NCBI GenBank assembly: GCA_020859985.1
Contig: JAJBVD010000047.1
Span: 1 to 60,690 of the forward strand
Reading direction: 5' to 3'
Source: Clostridiales bacterium
Lineage (GTDB): Bacteria; Bacillota; Clostridia; Lachnospirales; Lachnospiraceae
DNA: 60,690 bases
The translations under genes were made by a program, and so were the position numbers. Under the pieces are notes generated by a model that saw only the letters and a list, made by a program, of their open reading frames with translations, was not told the origin of the DNA and did not search any database. Position 1 is the stretch's first letter. Each line of letters begins with the position of its first letter. This document shows positions 51,594 to 60,640 of the stretch, piece by piece.

Positions 51594-53051
51594 ATGGAAG
51601 AGAGTTTGGTGAAATCGCAGGAGGCGGAGAAAAGGGACATTTTGTCAATGACATCCCGGATTGTGACGCTGCTTGCGGTTTTTCTTTTGTTTATTCCCGG
51701 AGCAAATCCGACAAAGATCAACGGCCTGATCAGCAGGAACATCTCTCTGTTTACGGCAGGTGCATCTTATTCGAGCCTCACAAATGGTTCGGAACGGGCT
51801 ATCCGTATGGAATGGGTGAATGAGAGCACCTATCAGATTCTGTATGTCATGGCGCTTCTGATGCTGATCGGCATTGCACTGGTCGGCGCCGGTGCGTGTA
51901 TGTCACTGGGGAACCGGAAACTGAAAAATATTGGCTCCCTGTTTTCTGTTATCGGTTCAGCTGTCGCGGTAGCGGCGAACCTTGGCATTTATCCCTGCTA
52001 TCAGCAGTTTTGTGCCTCTGAACGTCTGGAAAAGGTAGAGCCTTCGTTTCCAATGGGGTTTTACATTTTTCTGGTGATGGATATTATCCTGCTGGTTTTG
52101 TCTGTGGTGATCCTGATCCGGCAGCCAAAGGCTGAAAAAGGTGAAAAATGTGCGATGGAAGCAAAGTACAGACTGTTCCTGCTTCTTTTGCCGTTCCTGA
52201 TGCTGGCGTTTGTGTTCAGCTATCTTCCGCTGTGGGGCTGGCGCTACGCATTTTTTGATTACAATTCTGGCGAGACGCTTTCCATGGACAAGTTTGTAGG
52301 CTTTAAGTGGTTCACGTATCTGTTCCAGAACGCCGCGACGAGAAGAGACATCATTCAGGTGATGCGCAACACGCTGGTCATGAGCGGTCTGAATATCGCG
52401 ACTAGCTGGGTGCCAATGTTTTTTGCTATTTTCTTAAATGAGATTGGAAGTAAAAAATTCAGAAGATTCGTCCAGACTGTGACGACCATCCCGAACTTCA
52501 TCAGCTGGGTTCTGGTGTATGCGATCGCGTTGGCCATCTTCTCAACAGACGGCTTTATCAATACCTTTGCCATGAGCATGGGCTGGATCACAGAGGGGAC
52601 GAATTACCTGATGGGGAATTCCTTCACCTGGCTGAAAATGCTGGCCTGGGGTATGTGGAAAGGCGTCGGCTGGAGCGCGATCATCTACATAGCGGGCATT
52701 TCCGGCATCGACCAACAGCTTTATGAGGCGGCGATCGTGGACGGAGCCGGCCGGTTCCAGAAGATGCGTTATGTGACGCTGCCCGGACTGCTGCCGACCT
52801 ACTGTGTTATGCTTTTGATGGCTGTGGCGGGTATCCTTAGCAACGGTATGGATCAGTATCTGGTATTCTCCAACGCGACGAACAGCTCGACCATCCGCGT
52901 CCTTGATCTGTATGTATACCAGCTGGGTATCGTCAGCGGCAGTATCCCGCTTTCCACCGTTGTGAGTATGGCGAAATCCATTATCAGTGTCATTCTGCTA
53001 TTCAGCGCCAATGGCATCTCGAAAGCCATCCGCGGCGAAAGCATCGTATAG
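51594..53051 (+). CDS. ABC sugar permease (LplB-like) with extra N-terminal membrane domain
   Basis: A 485-residue permease. The C-terminal 300 residues are a CUT1 LplB/YtcQ-type permease (LLLLPFLMLAFVFSYLPLWG start) with the EAA loop YEAAIVDGAGRFQKMRYVTLP that contacts the ATPase. The first 180 residues are an added domain with three or four membrane helices (RIVTLLAVFLLFIPGANP, YVMALLMLIGIALVGAGAC, FYIFLVMDIILLVLSVV), not usual in this family of about 300 residues. ATG 51594 follows the hairpin; an earlier in-frame start would read through it. Confidence 0.9.
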   Translation: MEESLVKSQEAEKRDILSMTSRIVTLLAVFLLFIPGANPTKINGLISRNISLFTAGASYSSLTNGSERAIRMEWVNESTYQILYVMALLMLIGIALVGAGACMSLGNRKLKNIGSLFSVIGSAVAVAANLGIYPCYQQFCASERLEKVEPSFPMGFYIFLVMDIILLVLSVVILIRQPKAEKGEKCAMEAKYRLFLLLLPFLMLAFVFSYLPLWGWRYAFFDYNSGETLSMDKFVGFKWFTYLFQNAATRRDIIQVMRNTLVMSGLNIATSWVPMFFAIFLNEIGSKKFRRFVQTVTTIPNFISWVLVYAIALAIFSTDGFINTFAMSMGWITEGTNYLMGNSFTWLKMLAWGMWKGVGWSAIIYIAGISGIDQQLYEAAIVDGAGRFQKMRYVTLPGLLPTYCVMLLMAVAGILSNGMDQYLVFSNATNSSTIRVLDLYVYQLGIVSGSIPLSTVVSMAKSIISVILLFSANGISKAIRGESIV

Positions 53052-53066
53052 AAAGGAGGGACGGTT

Positions 53067-54038
53067 ATGGCAATGACAGAACAGGAAAAGCTGGACGCGA
53101 AAGCGGAAAAAGCTTACTATAAAAAACGGGCACATCATAAGAAAGTTAAAATGAAGCCGGGTGATATCCTATTTGAGATTGTTGACCACCTGTTCTTTCT
53201 GGTGTTTTCCTTTACGTGTATTTTTCCGTTTTACTATATTTTCATCAATACAATCTCGGACAACACACTGGTACAGAAAGGTCTGATTAATTTTTTCCCG
53301 CGCGGGATTAATATCCAGAATTACCTTGCGCTGCGTAATGTCGGTGAGCTGGGAACCGCGTTTATCGTCTCGGTGAGCAGGACTGTGATTGGTACGACTC
53401 TGATGGTTCTGGCTTCCGCGCTGGTGGGCTATCTGGTGACGAAAGAGGAGTTGTGGCACAGAAAATTCTGGTATCGCGCTCTGGTGATCACCATGTATTT
53501 TAACGCGGGTACAATACCAATCTACATGAACATGGTTATGCTTGGCCTGACCAACAATTACCTGGTCTATATCATTCCGGCGATTGTTCAGCCGTATAAC
53601 ATCATTCTGGTAAAGACCTATATTGAATCAATCCCGGCGGAGCTGGAGGAGAGTGCATTTATCGATGGCACTTCCTTTATGAAGGTGTTCCGCACGATCA
53701 TCTGGCCATTGAGCAGGCCGATCCTTGCCACGATCGCCATCTTTGGCGCGGTGGGCCACTGGAATTCCTTTACGGATTCCCTGATGTACATGCAGAATGC
53801 GCCTGAGCTGTTTACCCTGCAGCACAGACTGTATACGTATCTGAATACGGCCTCGAATCTGCAGTCCCTTATGAACACGAGCGGCACAGCCGCGGCCTCT
53901 GCCATGGCCACCGTGCTGAATTCGAAGGTGATCAAGTATACGATCTCGATGGTGACGATCATTCCAATTCTGATCGTATATCCGTTCATGCAGCGGTATT
54001 TTGAGGAAGGCATCATGCTCGGGGCTGTGAAGGGATAG
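53067..54038 (+). CDS. ABC sugar permease (YtcP/LplC-like)
   Basis: A 323-residue second CUT1 permease with six helices. It begins KPGDILFEIVDHLFFLVFSF, keeps the ITMYFNAGTIPIYMNMVMLG segment and the EAA loop LEESAFIDGTSFMKVFRTII, and ends RYFEEGIMLGAVKG as in YtcP. GAAAGGAGG is placed before the ATG at 53067, 15 bp after the first permease. The ATPase is not in the window; such systems often use a shared MsmK-like ATPase. Confidence 0.93.
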   Translation: MAMTEQEKLDAKAEKAYYKKRAHHKKVKMKPGDILFEIVDHLFFLVFSFTCIFPFYYIFINTISDNTLVQKGLINFFPRGINIQNYLALRNVGELGTAFIVSVSRTVIGTTLMVLASALVGYLVTKEELWHRKFWYRALVITMYFNAGTIPIYMNMVMLGLTNNYLVYIIPAIVQPYNIILVKTYIESIPAELEESAFIDGTSFMKVFRTIIWPLSRPILATIAIFGAVGHWNSFTDSLMYMQNAPELFTLQHRLYTYLNTASNLQSLMNTSGTAAASAMATVLNSKVIKYTISMVTIIPILIVYPFMQRYFEEGIMLGAVKG

Positions 54039-54172
54039 ACAGCAGCAATGGAAATCATACAGAAGATAATTGTAAAATATAAATGCAAAAATATAACTGC
54101 AATGAGATAACTATAGTAATGCGGCTGCGAATACGAAACGGCTGCGTAAAAACAAGAAAAGGAGGGTAACTG

Positions 54173-56275
54173 ATGAGAAAGAAAACACTTGCAAAAAAGG
54201 CTGCGGCCGCATTGCTCGCGGCGGCGATGGTGATGGCATCTCTGACCGGCTGCGGCGGTTCATCGAACAATTCTTCGAGTGACTCGACGACGGAAGCAGC
54301 GACGGAAGCAGCGACGGAAGCGGTAACGGAGGCGGCGACAGAGGCCGGAACGGATGCTGCTGAAGAGACAGAAGCTGAGACGGATGCTGCAGAGGAGACC
54401 GAAGCCGCAGAAGAAGAAACAGAAGCGGCGGAAGAAGAGACTGAAGCTGCAGAAGCGGAAACAGACGCTGCGGATGAAGGGATAGAAGAGGAGACAGATG
54501 CGAAAGCGGAGGCAGAGACGGATGCAGATGAAGACGCTGATGCGACGGCAGAGGCGGCCGCTGATGCGGACGTAGATGAAGGAGCAGCCGCTGCGGCCAG
54601 CACCGGTACCACAGATTCCGCACCGGAAGGTTATGAACTGACGGATGTTTCCGAGTATTCGAATGAATTTTATGTACCGGACGAGACGGTGACCCTGACA
54701 GTCTACAGCCAGACGGCAAACTATTCTGGCATCATGACAGGCTGGATGGCAGATCTGCTGAAAGAAAAATTCAATGTAGAGTTGAACATTATCCCGGATT
54801 CGGACGGTGTGTTTGATACCCGTATGCAGAGCGGCGAGCTGGGCGATATCCTGATCCTGGGAAGCTCCGACGATTATTCCCGTGCGGTTGAGAACGGTCT
54901 GCTCTTTGACTGGGAAGAGGACGATATCCTGGCAGATTACGGTACTTACATTCAGGAGCATATGTCTGACGCTCTGGAGCAAAACCGCAGCTTGAACGAG
55001 GATGGAGCGATTCACGGCTATGGACATGATGTAGCAACATCCAGTGAGGATCACGCAAGCTTTTTCTATTCCTGGGATATCCGCTGGGATCTGTATGCGG
55101 AGCTTGGCTATCCGGAGATCAACGATCTGGATGACCTTGTTGCTCTGTTTATCGCTATGAAAGAAATCTGCCCGACCGACGATAACGGAAACCAGACCTA
55201 CGCGGTTTCTCTGTGGCCGGACTGGGACGGCGACATGGTGATGTATGTGAAGTCCATGGCGACCGCTTACTATGGATATGATGAACTGGGCATCGGTCTG
55301 TATGATCCGGAGACCGGCGATTACTATGACTGCCTTGATACCGATGGCCCGTATCTGGAGATGCTGCAGTTCTTCAATACGCTGTATCGCGAAGGACTTC
55401 TGGATCCAGACTCCATGACTCAGACCTATGAGACGATGATCGCGAAAGTACAGAACGGAGGTACGTTCTTCTCCATTTTCAATTATTCCGGTTCTCTCGG
55501 ATACAATTCCGAGGAGCATCAGGCGGAGAACAAGCTGATGATGTCTCTGGTGCCGACCGAAGCCAGCCCGATCGTGTACGGTCTGTCCACACTCGGCAGC
55601 ACGAGAATCTGGGCCATCGGCGCGGATGCGGAATATCCGGAGCTCTGCATGGAGATCATCAATTACTTCTCGACTCCGGAAGGCAGAATGACGATGGAAT
55701 ATGGTCCGGAAGGCCTGATGTGGTACTATGATGAGGACGGCTATACACACTTTACGACGCTGGGCCTGTCCTGCTACTATGATAAGACGACTGAGATCGG
55801 TAACGGCTATTCAGGAAGCTTCCAGGACGGCACACTGCAGATCAACAACACGACATGGGCTCTGGACGCGGAGAACCTGGATTCCAACGGCGAGACCTTC
55901 AACTGCCTGAACTGGGCAAGCTTCTCCGAGGATCCGACCTGCGATACCGAGGCGGACTGGCGTGAGTACACCGGATTCACCACGACGGATAATTATATGG
56001 AATCCGGCAATTATACCTTAAGCCCGGCCAGCACCTATGTGGCGAGCGCGAAGTCGACTGAGCTGAAGACAACCTGGGCGCAGGTGACCACCTGTATTAC
56101 CGAGGGCAGCTGGAACGCGATCTACGCAGAGAGCGATGAGGAATACAACTCTATCGTCAGCCAGATGATCGTGCAGGCGAGAAGCTACGGCTACGCAGAC
56201 TGCCTCGAGTGGTCTCAGAATGAGGCTGCGCTTCGCAAGGCGGCTGAGGATGAGGCTACCGGCGCAGCAGAGTAA
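54173..56275 (+). CDS. ABC sugar-binding lipoprotein (LipO-like) with acidic linker
   Basis: A 700-residue extracellular binding protein. The lipobox is SLTGC (lipidated Cys at about residue 27), followed by a roughly 115-residue linker made almost only of Thr, Glu, Ala and Asp. The binding domain starts near VTLTVYSQTANYSGIM and contains GELGDILILGSSDDY, then PEGRMTMEYGPEGLMWYYDE, features of the LipO/YtcQ group of large binding proteins. AAGGAGGG lies before the ATG. It partners with the two permeases upstream. The linker would hold it away from the membrane in a thick wall. Confidence 0.92.
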   Translation: MRKKTLAKKAAAALLAAAMVMASLTGCGGSSNNSSSDSTTEAATEAATEAVTEAATEAGTDAAEETEAETDAAEETEAAEEETEAAEEETEAAEAETDAADEGIEEETDAKAEAETDADEDADATAEAAADADVDEGAAAAASTGTTDSAPEGYELTDVSEYSNEFYVPDETVTLTVYSQTANYSGIMTGWMADLLKEKFNVELNIIPDSDGVFDTRMQSGELGDILILGSSDDYSRAVENGLLFDWEEDDILADYGTYIQEHMSDALEQNRSLNEDGAIHGYGHDVATSSEDHASFFYSWDIRWDLYAELGYPEINDLDDLVALFIAMKEICPTDDNGNQTYAVSLWPDWDGDMVMYVKSMATAYYGYDELGIGLYDPETGDYYDCLDTDGPYLEMLQFFNTLYREGLLDPDSMTQTYETMIAKVQNGGTFFSIFNYSGSLGYNSEEHQAENKLMMSLVPTEASPIVYGLSTLGSTRIWAIGADAEYPELCMEIINYFSTPEGRMTMEYGPEGLMWYYDEDGYTHFTTLGLSCYYDKTTEIGNGYSGSFQDGTLQINNTTWALDAENLDSNGETFNCLNWASFSEDPTCDTEADWREYTGFTTTDNYMESGNYTLSPASTYVASAKSTELKTTWAQVTTCITEGSWNAIYAESDEEYNSIVSQMIVQARSYGYADCLEWSQNEAALRKAAEDEATGAAE

Positions 56276-56314
56276 AATCTGACAGGAACAATTATAACCT
56301 GAACGGAAAGAAAA

Positions 56315-56375
56315 TTCCGCTGCTTGCAATAGAAAATCACAAGGTTCAGTAAGCAGCTCTGCTGCGAGTGACAAT
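56315..56375. repeat. Intergenic structured repeat, copy 1
   Basis: This stretch aligns without gaps to 59533-59592. GCTGCTTGC can pair with GTAAGCAGC (9 bp, one G-T pair), and the same second arm can instead pair with the following GCTGC through a TCT loop. It lies between the binding protein and YesL genes. Confidence 0.6.
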
Positions 56376-56457
56376 GAAAACAGGAAAGGCTGTGGGACTT
56401 CTCTCATGGCCTTTCTTGCCGAAAGCCGGAAAATGGAAGGATTAAGGATGGGATAAC

Positions 56458-57102
56458 ATGAAAATTTTCAGCACGGAGGGCGGACTGTATCAGTTCATGA
56501 GCCGCCTGTTTCAGATCATAAAACTGAATTTACTCTGGCTGCTGTGCAGCATACCGATTGTGACGATGGGAGCCGCTTCCATCGCGGTCTACAGCATCAC
56601 CCTGAAGATGGTAGATGAGCGCGAGGGCTATATCGCAAAACCATTTTTTAAAGCATTCCGGGAAAATCTGAAACAGGGGGTGATACTCGAGGTGATCACG
56701 ATTGTCTGCTTCTATGCGGTTTATCTGGATTTTCAGCTGTTTAACGCAGTGGAGGGCAATCCAATCATATTTCTGATGATAGGGATCCTGTCGGCAATCG
56801 TCTGCTTCCTTGCTCTGATTTACGCGTATCCTCTCGCGGCGCGGTACGAAAATAAGATTTCGAAAATCCTGCGAAATTCGTTTGATATATCGGTTCGCTT
56901 TCCGGTGAGGACGCTGGCTCTGGTGCTGGTGCTGGCCGTGGAATTTGTCATTATGTTCTGGAACACAACGACTCTGTTTTTTGCGATTCTGATCGGGCCG
57001 GTCTGCATCATGTTTACGGTCAGCGGATTTGCGCGCTACTTTTTCCGTGTGCTGGAGAAGGAACCAGGCGCTGTGAGCAATCCGGAGGATCTGGAAGACT
57101 AA
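56458..57102 (+). CDS. YesL family membrane protein (DUF624)
   Basis: A 214-residue protein with five helices. The N-terminus FSTEGGLYQFMSRLFQIIKL and LNLLWLLCSIPIVTMGAASI with a YSITLKMVDEREGY segment are standard for YesL, a family found next to LplB/YtcP-type importers in Bacillota; its role is unknown, maybe assisting the transporter or its sensor kinase. The ATG has GGATGGGA upstream. It sits between the binding lipoprotein and the GH5 gene in the same orientation. Confidence 0.9.
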   Translation: MKIFSTEGGLYQFMSRLFQIIKLNLLWLLCSIPIVTMGAASIAVYSITLKMVDEREGYIAKPFFKAFRENLKQGVILEVITIVCFYAVYLDFQLFNAVEGNPIIFLMIGILSAIVCFLALIYAYPLAARYENKISKILRNSFDISVRFPVRTLALVLVLAVEFVIMFWNTTTLFFAILIGPVCIMFTVSGFARYFFRVLEKEPGAVSNPEDLED

Positions 57103-57118
57103 AGGGAGGAAAGATGAG

Positions 57119-59473
57119 ATGAACAAAGAAAATTGTGTACCGGAGAAAAAAATACGTCTGCTGTTTGCGCTGTTTGCGATCCTAACGCTGTTATGCGGAT
57201 TCAGAACGCAGGTAATGGCGTTGGAGGAAGTCGCTTCCCATCCCATGCGCTCCCTGACCGCGGATGAGATTGTGGCGGAGATGGGTACCGGATGGAATCT
57301 GGGCAACACCATGGACGGCCATACCGGCTTTACACCCGGCGAGACGACCTGGCAGAGTGTGATTACGACAAAAGAACTGATCACGGCAGTCCATGATATG
57401 GGATTTAATACCATTCGCATTCCTGTGACCTGGGGCACAATGATTGACGATGAGAACGGATATGCGATTGATGAAAAATGGATGAGCCGCGTACAGGATA
57501 TCGTAGATTATGCGATCACACAGGATATGTATGTAATCATCAATATTCACCACGACGGGGCCGAGCAGACCGGATGGCTGCGGGTCGCTTCGGAGGATGT
57601 GGATTATGTCAATGCAAAATTCGCCGCTGTATGGGAGCATATAGCGGAAACCTTCCGGGATTATGATGAGCATCTGATCTTTGAGTCCATGAATGAGGTA
57701 AAAGGAGATGATGATACTTCCGCGGGCATTTTGCGGGATTATGAACGGATCAATGAACTGAATCAGATTTTTGTAGATACCGTGCGCGCGACCGGAGGCA
57801 ACAATGCTGAACGGTGGCTTTCCGTTCCGGGCCGCTATACAAATATTGATTCCACGACAAATGAAAGCAATGGCTTTACTCTTCCTTCTGACAGCGCCGA
57901 GGGGCGCCTGTTTGTTTCGGTTCACTATTATGACTATTCGTTCGGACTGGTCGAGTCGACCGGTAAGACGACTTTTTCTTTGGAAAACGCGGAGGATCTG
58001 GCAAAGGATATCGCAAAGGTTTATGAAAAATTTACCTCGCAGGGAATCCCGGTGATCATGGGAGAGTACGGCTGCATCAACAAGGACAATTCCTCCGAAC
58101 GTGCCTATCATCTGGAAGTCGTAAACTATCTTTGCAGCCAGAACGGCATCGTGCCGGTCTATTGGGATCAGGGATGGTACGACCGCAGCGAATCTCCGGA
58201 TTACAGCTTTGCATTGATTGACCGGGAGACACTGGAGATCATCGACAAAGATGTGACGGACGCGATTTTCCGTGGATTTTATGCGGATGGAGCTCTGGAA
58301 CTTTCGCAGGTAGAAAAAACACCTGAGATTATAGAGATTACGGAGATCACTTCGAATATGCATGGGGTTTCGCTTGCGGTGGGAGATGAAATTACGGCTG
58401 CCGTGCAGACGTTACCGTCTGATACCAATGATGTGGTACTCTGGAAAACCGCCGATGCCTCTGTGGCGACGGTCTCCAACGGGCATATCATTGCGCGCAG
58501 CATCGGACAGACGACAGTGACGGCCTTTAGCCAGAGTGGTTCCGCACAATTTGAGATTTTTGTGACGGTGACTGCGGCCGGGGATGCGTCCGGAACGATC
58601 GACATTTCGCTGGAACAGCTGCAGATGGAACTTTATGAGCAGGAGAAGTCCGGGTCGGAGGAAACGGATATGGCCGGAATCAGCATTCTGGTGGATGAGT
58701 CTGTCTTCCTTGCGGATTATGTCACCATTGGTGAAGAGGCTTCTGAAAGTGGAGAAACGATTGAGGCTGCGGGCATTTATGAGAACGATGAGTCTGTTGA
58801 GAACGCAGTTGCTTCTAGAGCTGAGGAGTATGTGAGCTGGCAATCAGGTGATGAATCGGTAGTGACGGTTTCTACTATAGGAAAGCTGGTAGCGGTCGGC
58901 GCCGGTACCACTGAGATAACGGTTTCTATGTCCGGCGGTTCGATCATATCTTTTCCCGTCACCGTGGAAGAGCGGGTCGCTGAAAAAGTGTTGACACTTG
59001 CGCTGAACGTATATTACAATGACGATGTGCTTGGCTATTACAGCAATGAATATGGCAGTGCGATCGAGATCGAGGAAGACGGACAGTATACTCTGCTCTT
59101 TGACTGTGCTGAAGATTTGTCGGATGCGGCGAAAGAAGCTGGGGTTACCGGACTGAATAATCTGACGGCAGTTTATATTAAGGATCATGATGTGACACTT
59201 GGAAATGCTTCGATAACGCCGGTGAGCTCCTGTGATATTTACTTTGACTCTGTTGTAGTCGATGGGATACCATTGACGATCACGCAGACAGAAAGTAAAT
59301 CGGCGATCAAGAGTTCCGGTATTCTGGACACGAACGACCCGCTGAATTCCTGGGATGGTTCACAGGTGGAGGAAGTGACGGTGACAGATCATGTGCTGAA
59401 CATCGTCGGTATCGAGGATCCGCAGAGAATTGAAGTGACGTTCACGATTTCGAATCTTGTATTTGACGAGTAG
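57119..59473 (+). CDS. Secreted GH5 endo-beta-glucanase with Ig-like and binding modules
   Basis: A 784-residue secreted enzyme. Signal peptide to about residue 34 (QVMA), GH5 catalytic domain at about 45-390 with TGWNLGNTMDGHTGF, FNTIRIPVTWG, NIHHDG, acid/base Glu193 in FESMNEVKG and nucleophile Glu316 in VIMGEYGC. Two BIG2/Ig-like regions follow (VALWKTADAS-like at about 435 and YVSWQSGDESVVTVS at about 575) and a final module of 130 residues ending RIEVTFTISNLVF, similar to the modules of the 49852 protein. It would cut cellulose, mixed-linkage glucan or xyloglucan outside the cell. GGGAGG precedes the ATG. Confidence 0.93.
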   Translation: MNKENCVPEKKIRLLFALFAILTLLCGFRTQVMALEEVASHPMRSLTADEIVAEMGTGWNLGNTMDGHTGFTPGETTWQSVITTKELITAVHDMGFNTIRIPVTWGTMIDDENGYAIDEKWMSRVQDIVDYAITQDMYVIINIHHDGAEQTGWLRVASEDVDYVNAKFAAVWEHIAETFRDYDEHLIFESMNEVKGDDDTSAGILRDYERINELNQIFVDTVRATGGNNAERWLSVPGRYTNIDSTTNESNGFTLPSDSAEGRLFVSVHYYDYSFGLVESTGKTTFSLENAEDLAKDIAKVYEKFTSQGIPVIMGEYGCINKDNSSERAYHLEVVNYLCSQNGIVPVYWDQGWYDRSESPDYSFALIDRETLEIIDKDVTDAIFRGFYADGALELSQVEKTPEIIEITEITSNMHGVSLAVGDEITAAVQTLPSDTNDVVLWKTADASVATVSNGHIIARSIGQTTVTAFSQSGSAQFEIFVTVTAAGDASGTIDISLEQLQMELYEQEKSGSEETDMAGISILVDESVFLADYVTIGEEASESGETIEAAGIYENDESVENAVASRAEEYVSWQSGDESVVTVSTIGKLVAVGAGTTEITVSMSGGSIISFPVTVEERVAEKVLTLALNVYYNDDVLGYYSNEYGSAIEIEEDGQYTLLFDCAEDLSDAAKEAGVTGLNNLTAVYIKDHDVTLGNASITPVSSCDIYFDSVVVDGIPLTITQTESKSAIKSSGILDTNDPLNSWDGSQVEEVTVTDHVLNIVGIEDPQRIEVTFTISNLVFDE

Positions 59474-59532
59474 GAATTCGAAGCACGGAGAAATCTATGG
59501 TATCATCATTCAGGAATGTGAGTTGAAGGGAT

Positions 59533-59592
59533 TTTCGCTGCTTGCAGCAGAAGATCACGAAGCCGGGCGGGCAGCTGTGCTGCGAGTAAAAA
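59533..59592. repeat. Intergenic structured repeat, copy 2
   Basis: Second copy of the element at 56315-56375. Here GCTGCTTGC can pair with GCGGGCAGC (9 bp, two G-T pairs): the arm has changed but pairing is kept. The alternative GCAGC-TGT-GCTGC hairpin is also kept. It is located between the GH5 and rmlD genes. Confidence 0.6.
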
Positions 59593-59619
59593 TCACAGGA
59601 ATACGGAGGATGGCTCGAA

Positions 59620-60567
59620 ATGAAAATATTAGTAACAGGCGTGGGCGGGCAGCTTGGCCATGATGTAATGAATGAGCTGGCAGCACGCGGCCATGAGGGC
59701 ATTGGCTCAGACATTGCGGAAAAATACAGCGGGATTGCGGATGGCACGGCTGTGACGACGATGCCATATGTGCAGATGGATATCACGGATCAGGAGGCAG
59801 TGAGCCGGCTTCTTATGGAGATCAGACCGGATGCAGTGATTCATTGTGCGGCCTGGACGGCCGTGGATCTGGCTGAGGACGATGACAAGGTGGAAAAGGT
59901 GCGCCTTGTGAATGCGAAGGGTACGGAGAATATAGCGAAAGCCTGTCGGGAAATTGATGCAAAGATGATGTATATTTCTACCGATTATGTGTTTGATGGC
60001 ATGGGAGAGACGCCGTGGGAGCCGGACTGCAGGGATTATAAGCCGCTGAACATCTATGGACAGACCAAGCTGGAAGGGGAGCTGGCGGTTTCCGGTACGC
60101 TTGAGAAGTTTTTTATTGTGCGTATAGCCTGGGTGTTCGGCGTGAATGGAAAGAATTTTATCCGAACGATGCTGAATATCGGTAAAAATCACGACGTGCT
60201 TCGCGTGGTAAACGATCAGATCGGAACACCGACGTATACGGAGGATCTGGCCCGGCTGTTGGCAGACATGATTCAAACAGAGAAATATGGCTACTATCAT
60301 GCGACAAACGAAGGCGGTTATATCAGTTGGTATGAATTTGCCGCTGAGATATTCCGGCAGGCGGCAGCGCTTGGAAGAGAAGAGTACGATACAGAACATT
60401 TGCAGGTAATACCGGTGACAACTGCCGAATATGGGGAGTCTAAGGCAAAACGTCCATTTAACTCCCGTCTGGATAAGAGCAAGCTTATTGCGAACGGGTT
60501 TGAGCCGCTGCCTGTGTGGCAGGATGCGCTGGCGCGTTATCTGAAAGCAATTGACGCAGATTTTTGA
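59620..60567 (+). CDS. rmlD: dTDP-4-dehydrorhamnose reductase
   Basis: A 315-residue extended SDR completing dTDP-L-rhamnose synthesis. It has MKILVTGVGGQLGHDVMNEL for NAD(P) binding, VIHCAAWTAVDLAEDD, ISTDYVFDGMGETPW, and Tyr146-x3-Lys150 (NIYGQTKLEGE), then VRIAWVFGVNGKNFIRTM and VVNDQIGTPTYTEDLARL, all standard for RmlD. GGAGG lies about 10 bases before the ATG. RmlABC are not in the window. Rhamnose would be used in wall polysaccharide, linking it to the polymer genes at 33116-48864. Confidence 0.94.
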   Translation: MKILVTGVGGQLGHDVMNELAARGHEGIGSDIAEKYSGIADGTAVTTMPYVQMDITDQEAVSRLLMEIRPDAVIHCAAWTAVDLAEDDDKVEKVRLVNAKGTENIAKACREIDAKMMYISTDYVFDGMGETPWEPDCRDYKPLNIYGQTKLEGELAVSGTLEKFFIVRIAWVFGVNGKNFIRTMLNIGKNHDVLRVVNDQIGTPTYTEDLARLLADMIQTEKYGYYHATNEGGYISWYEFAAEIFRQAAALGREEYDTEHLQVIPVTTAEYGESKAKRPFNSRLDKSKLIANGFEPLPVWQDALARYLKAIDADF

Positions 60568-60640
60568 CCATCCATCACAGATGAAGGAAGTTCCCTGTGC
60601 AGCGTGCAGAAAAATAAGAGAGCAGGATGGCAGGGAAAGA

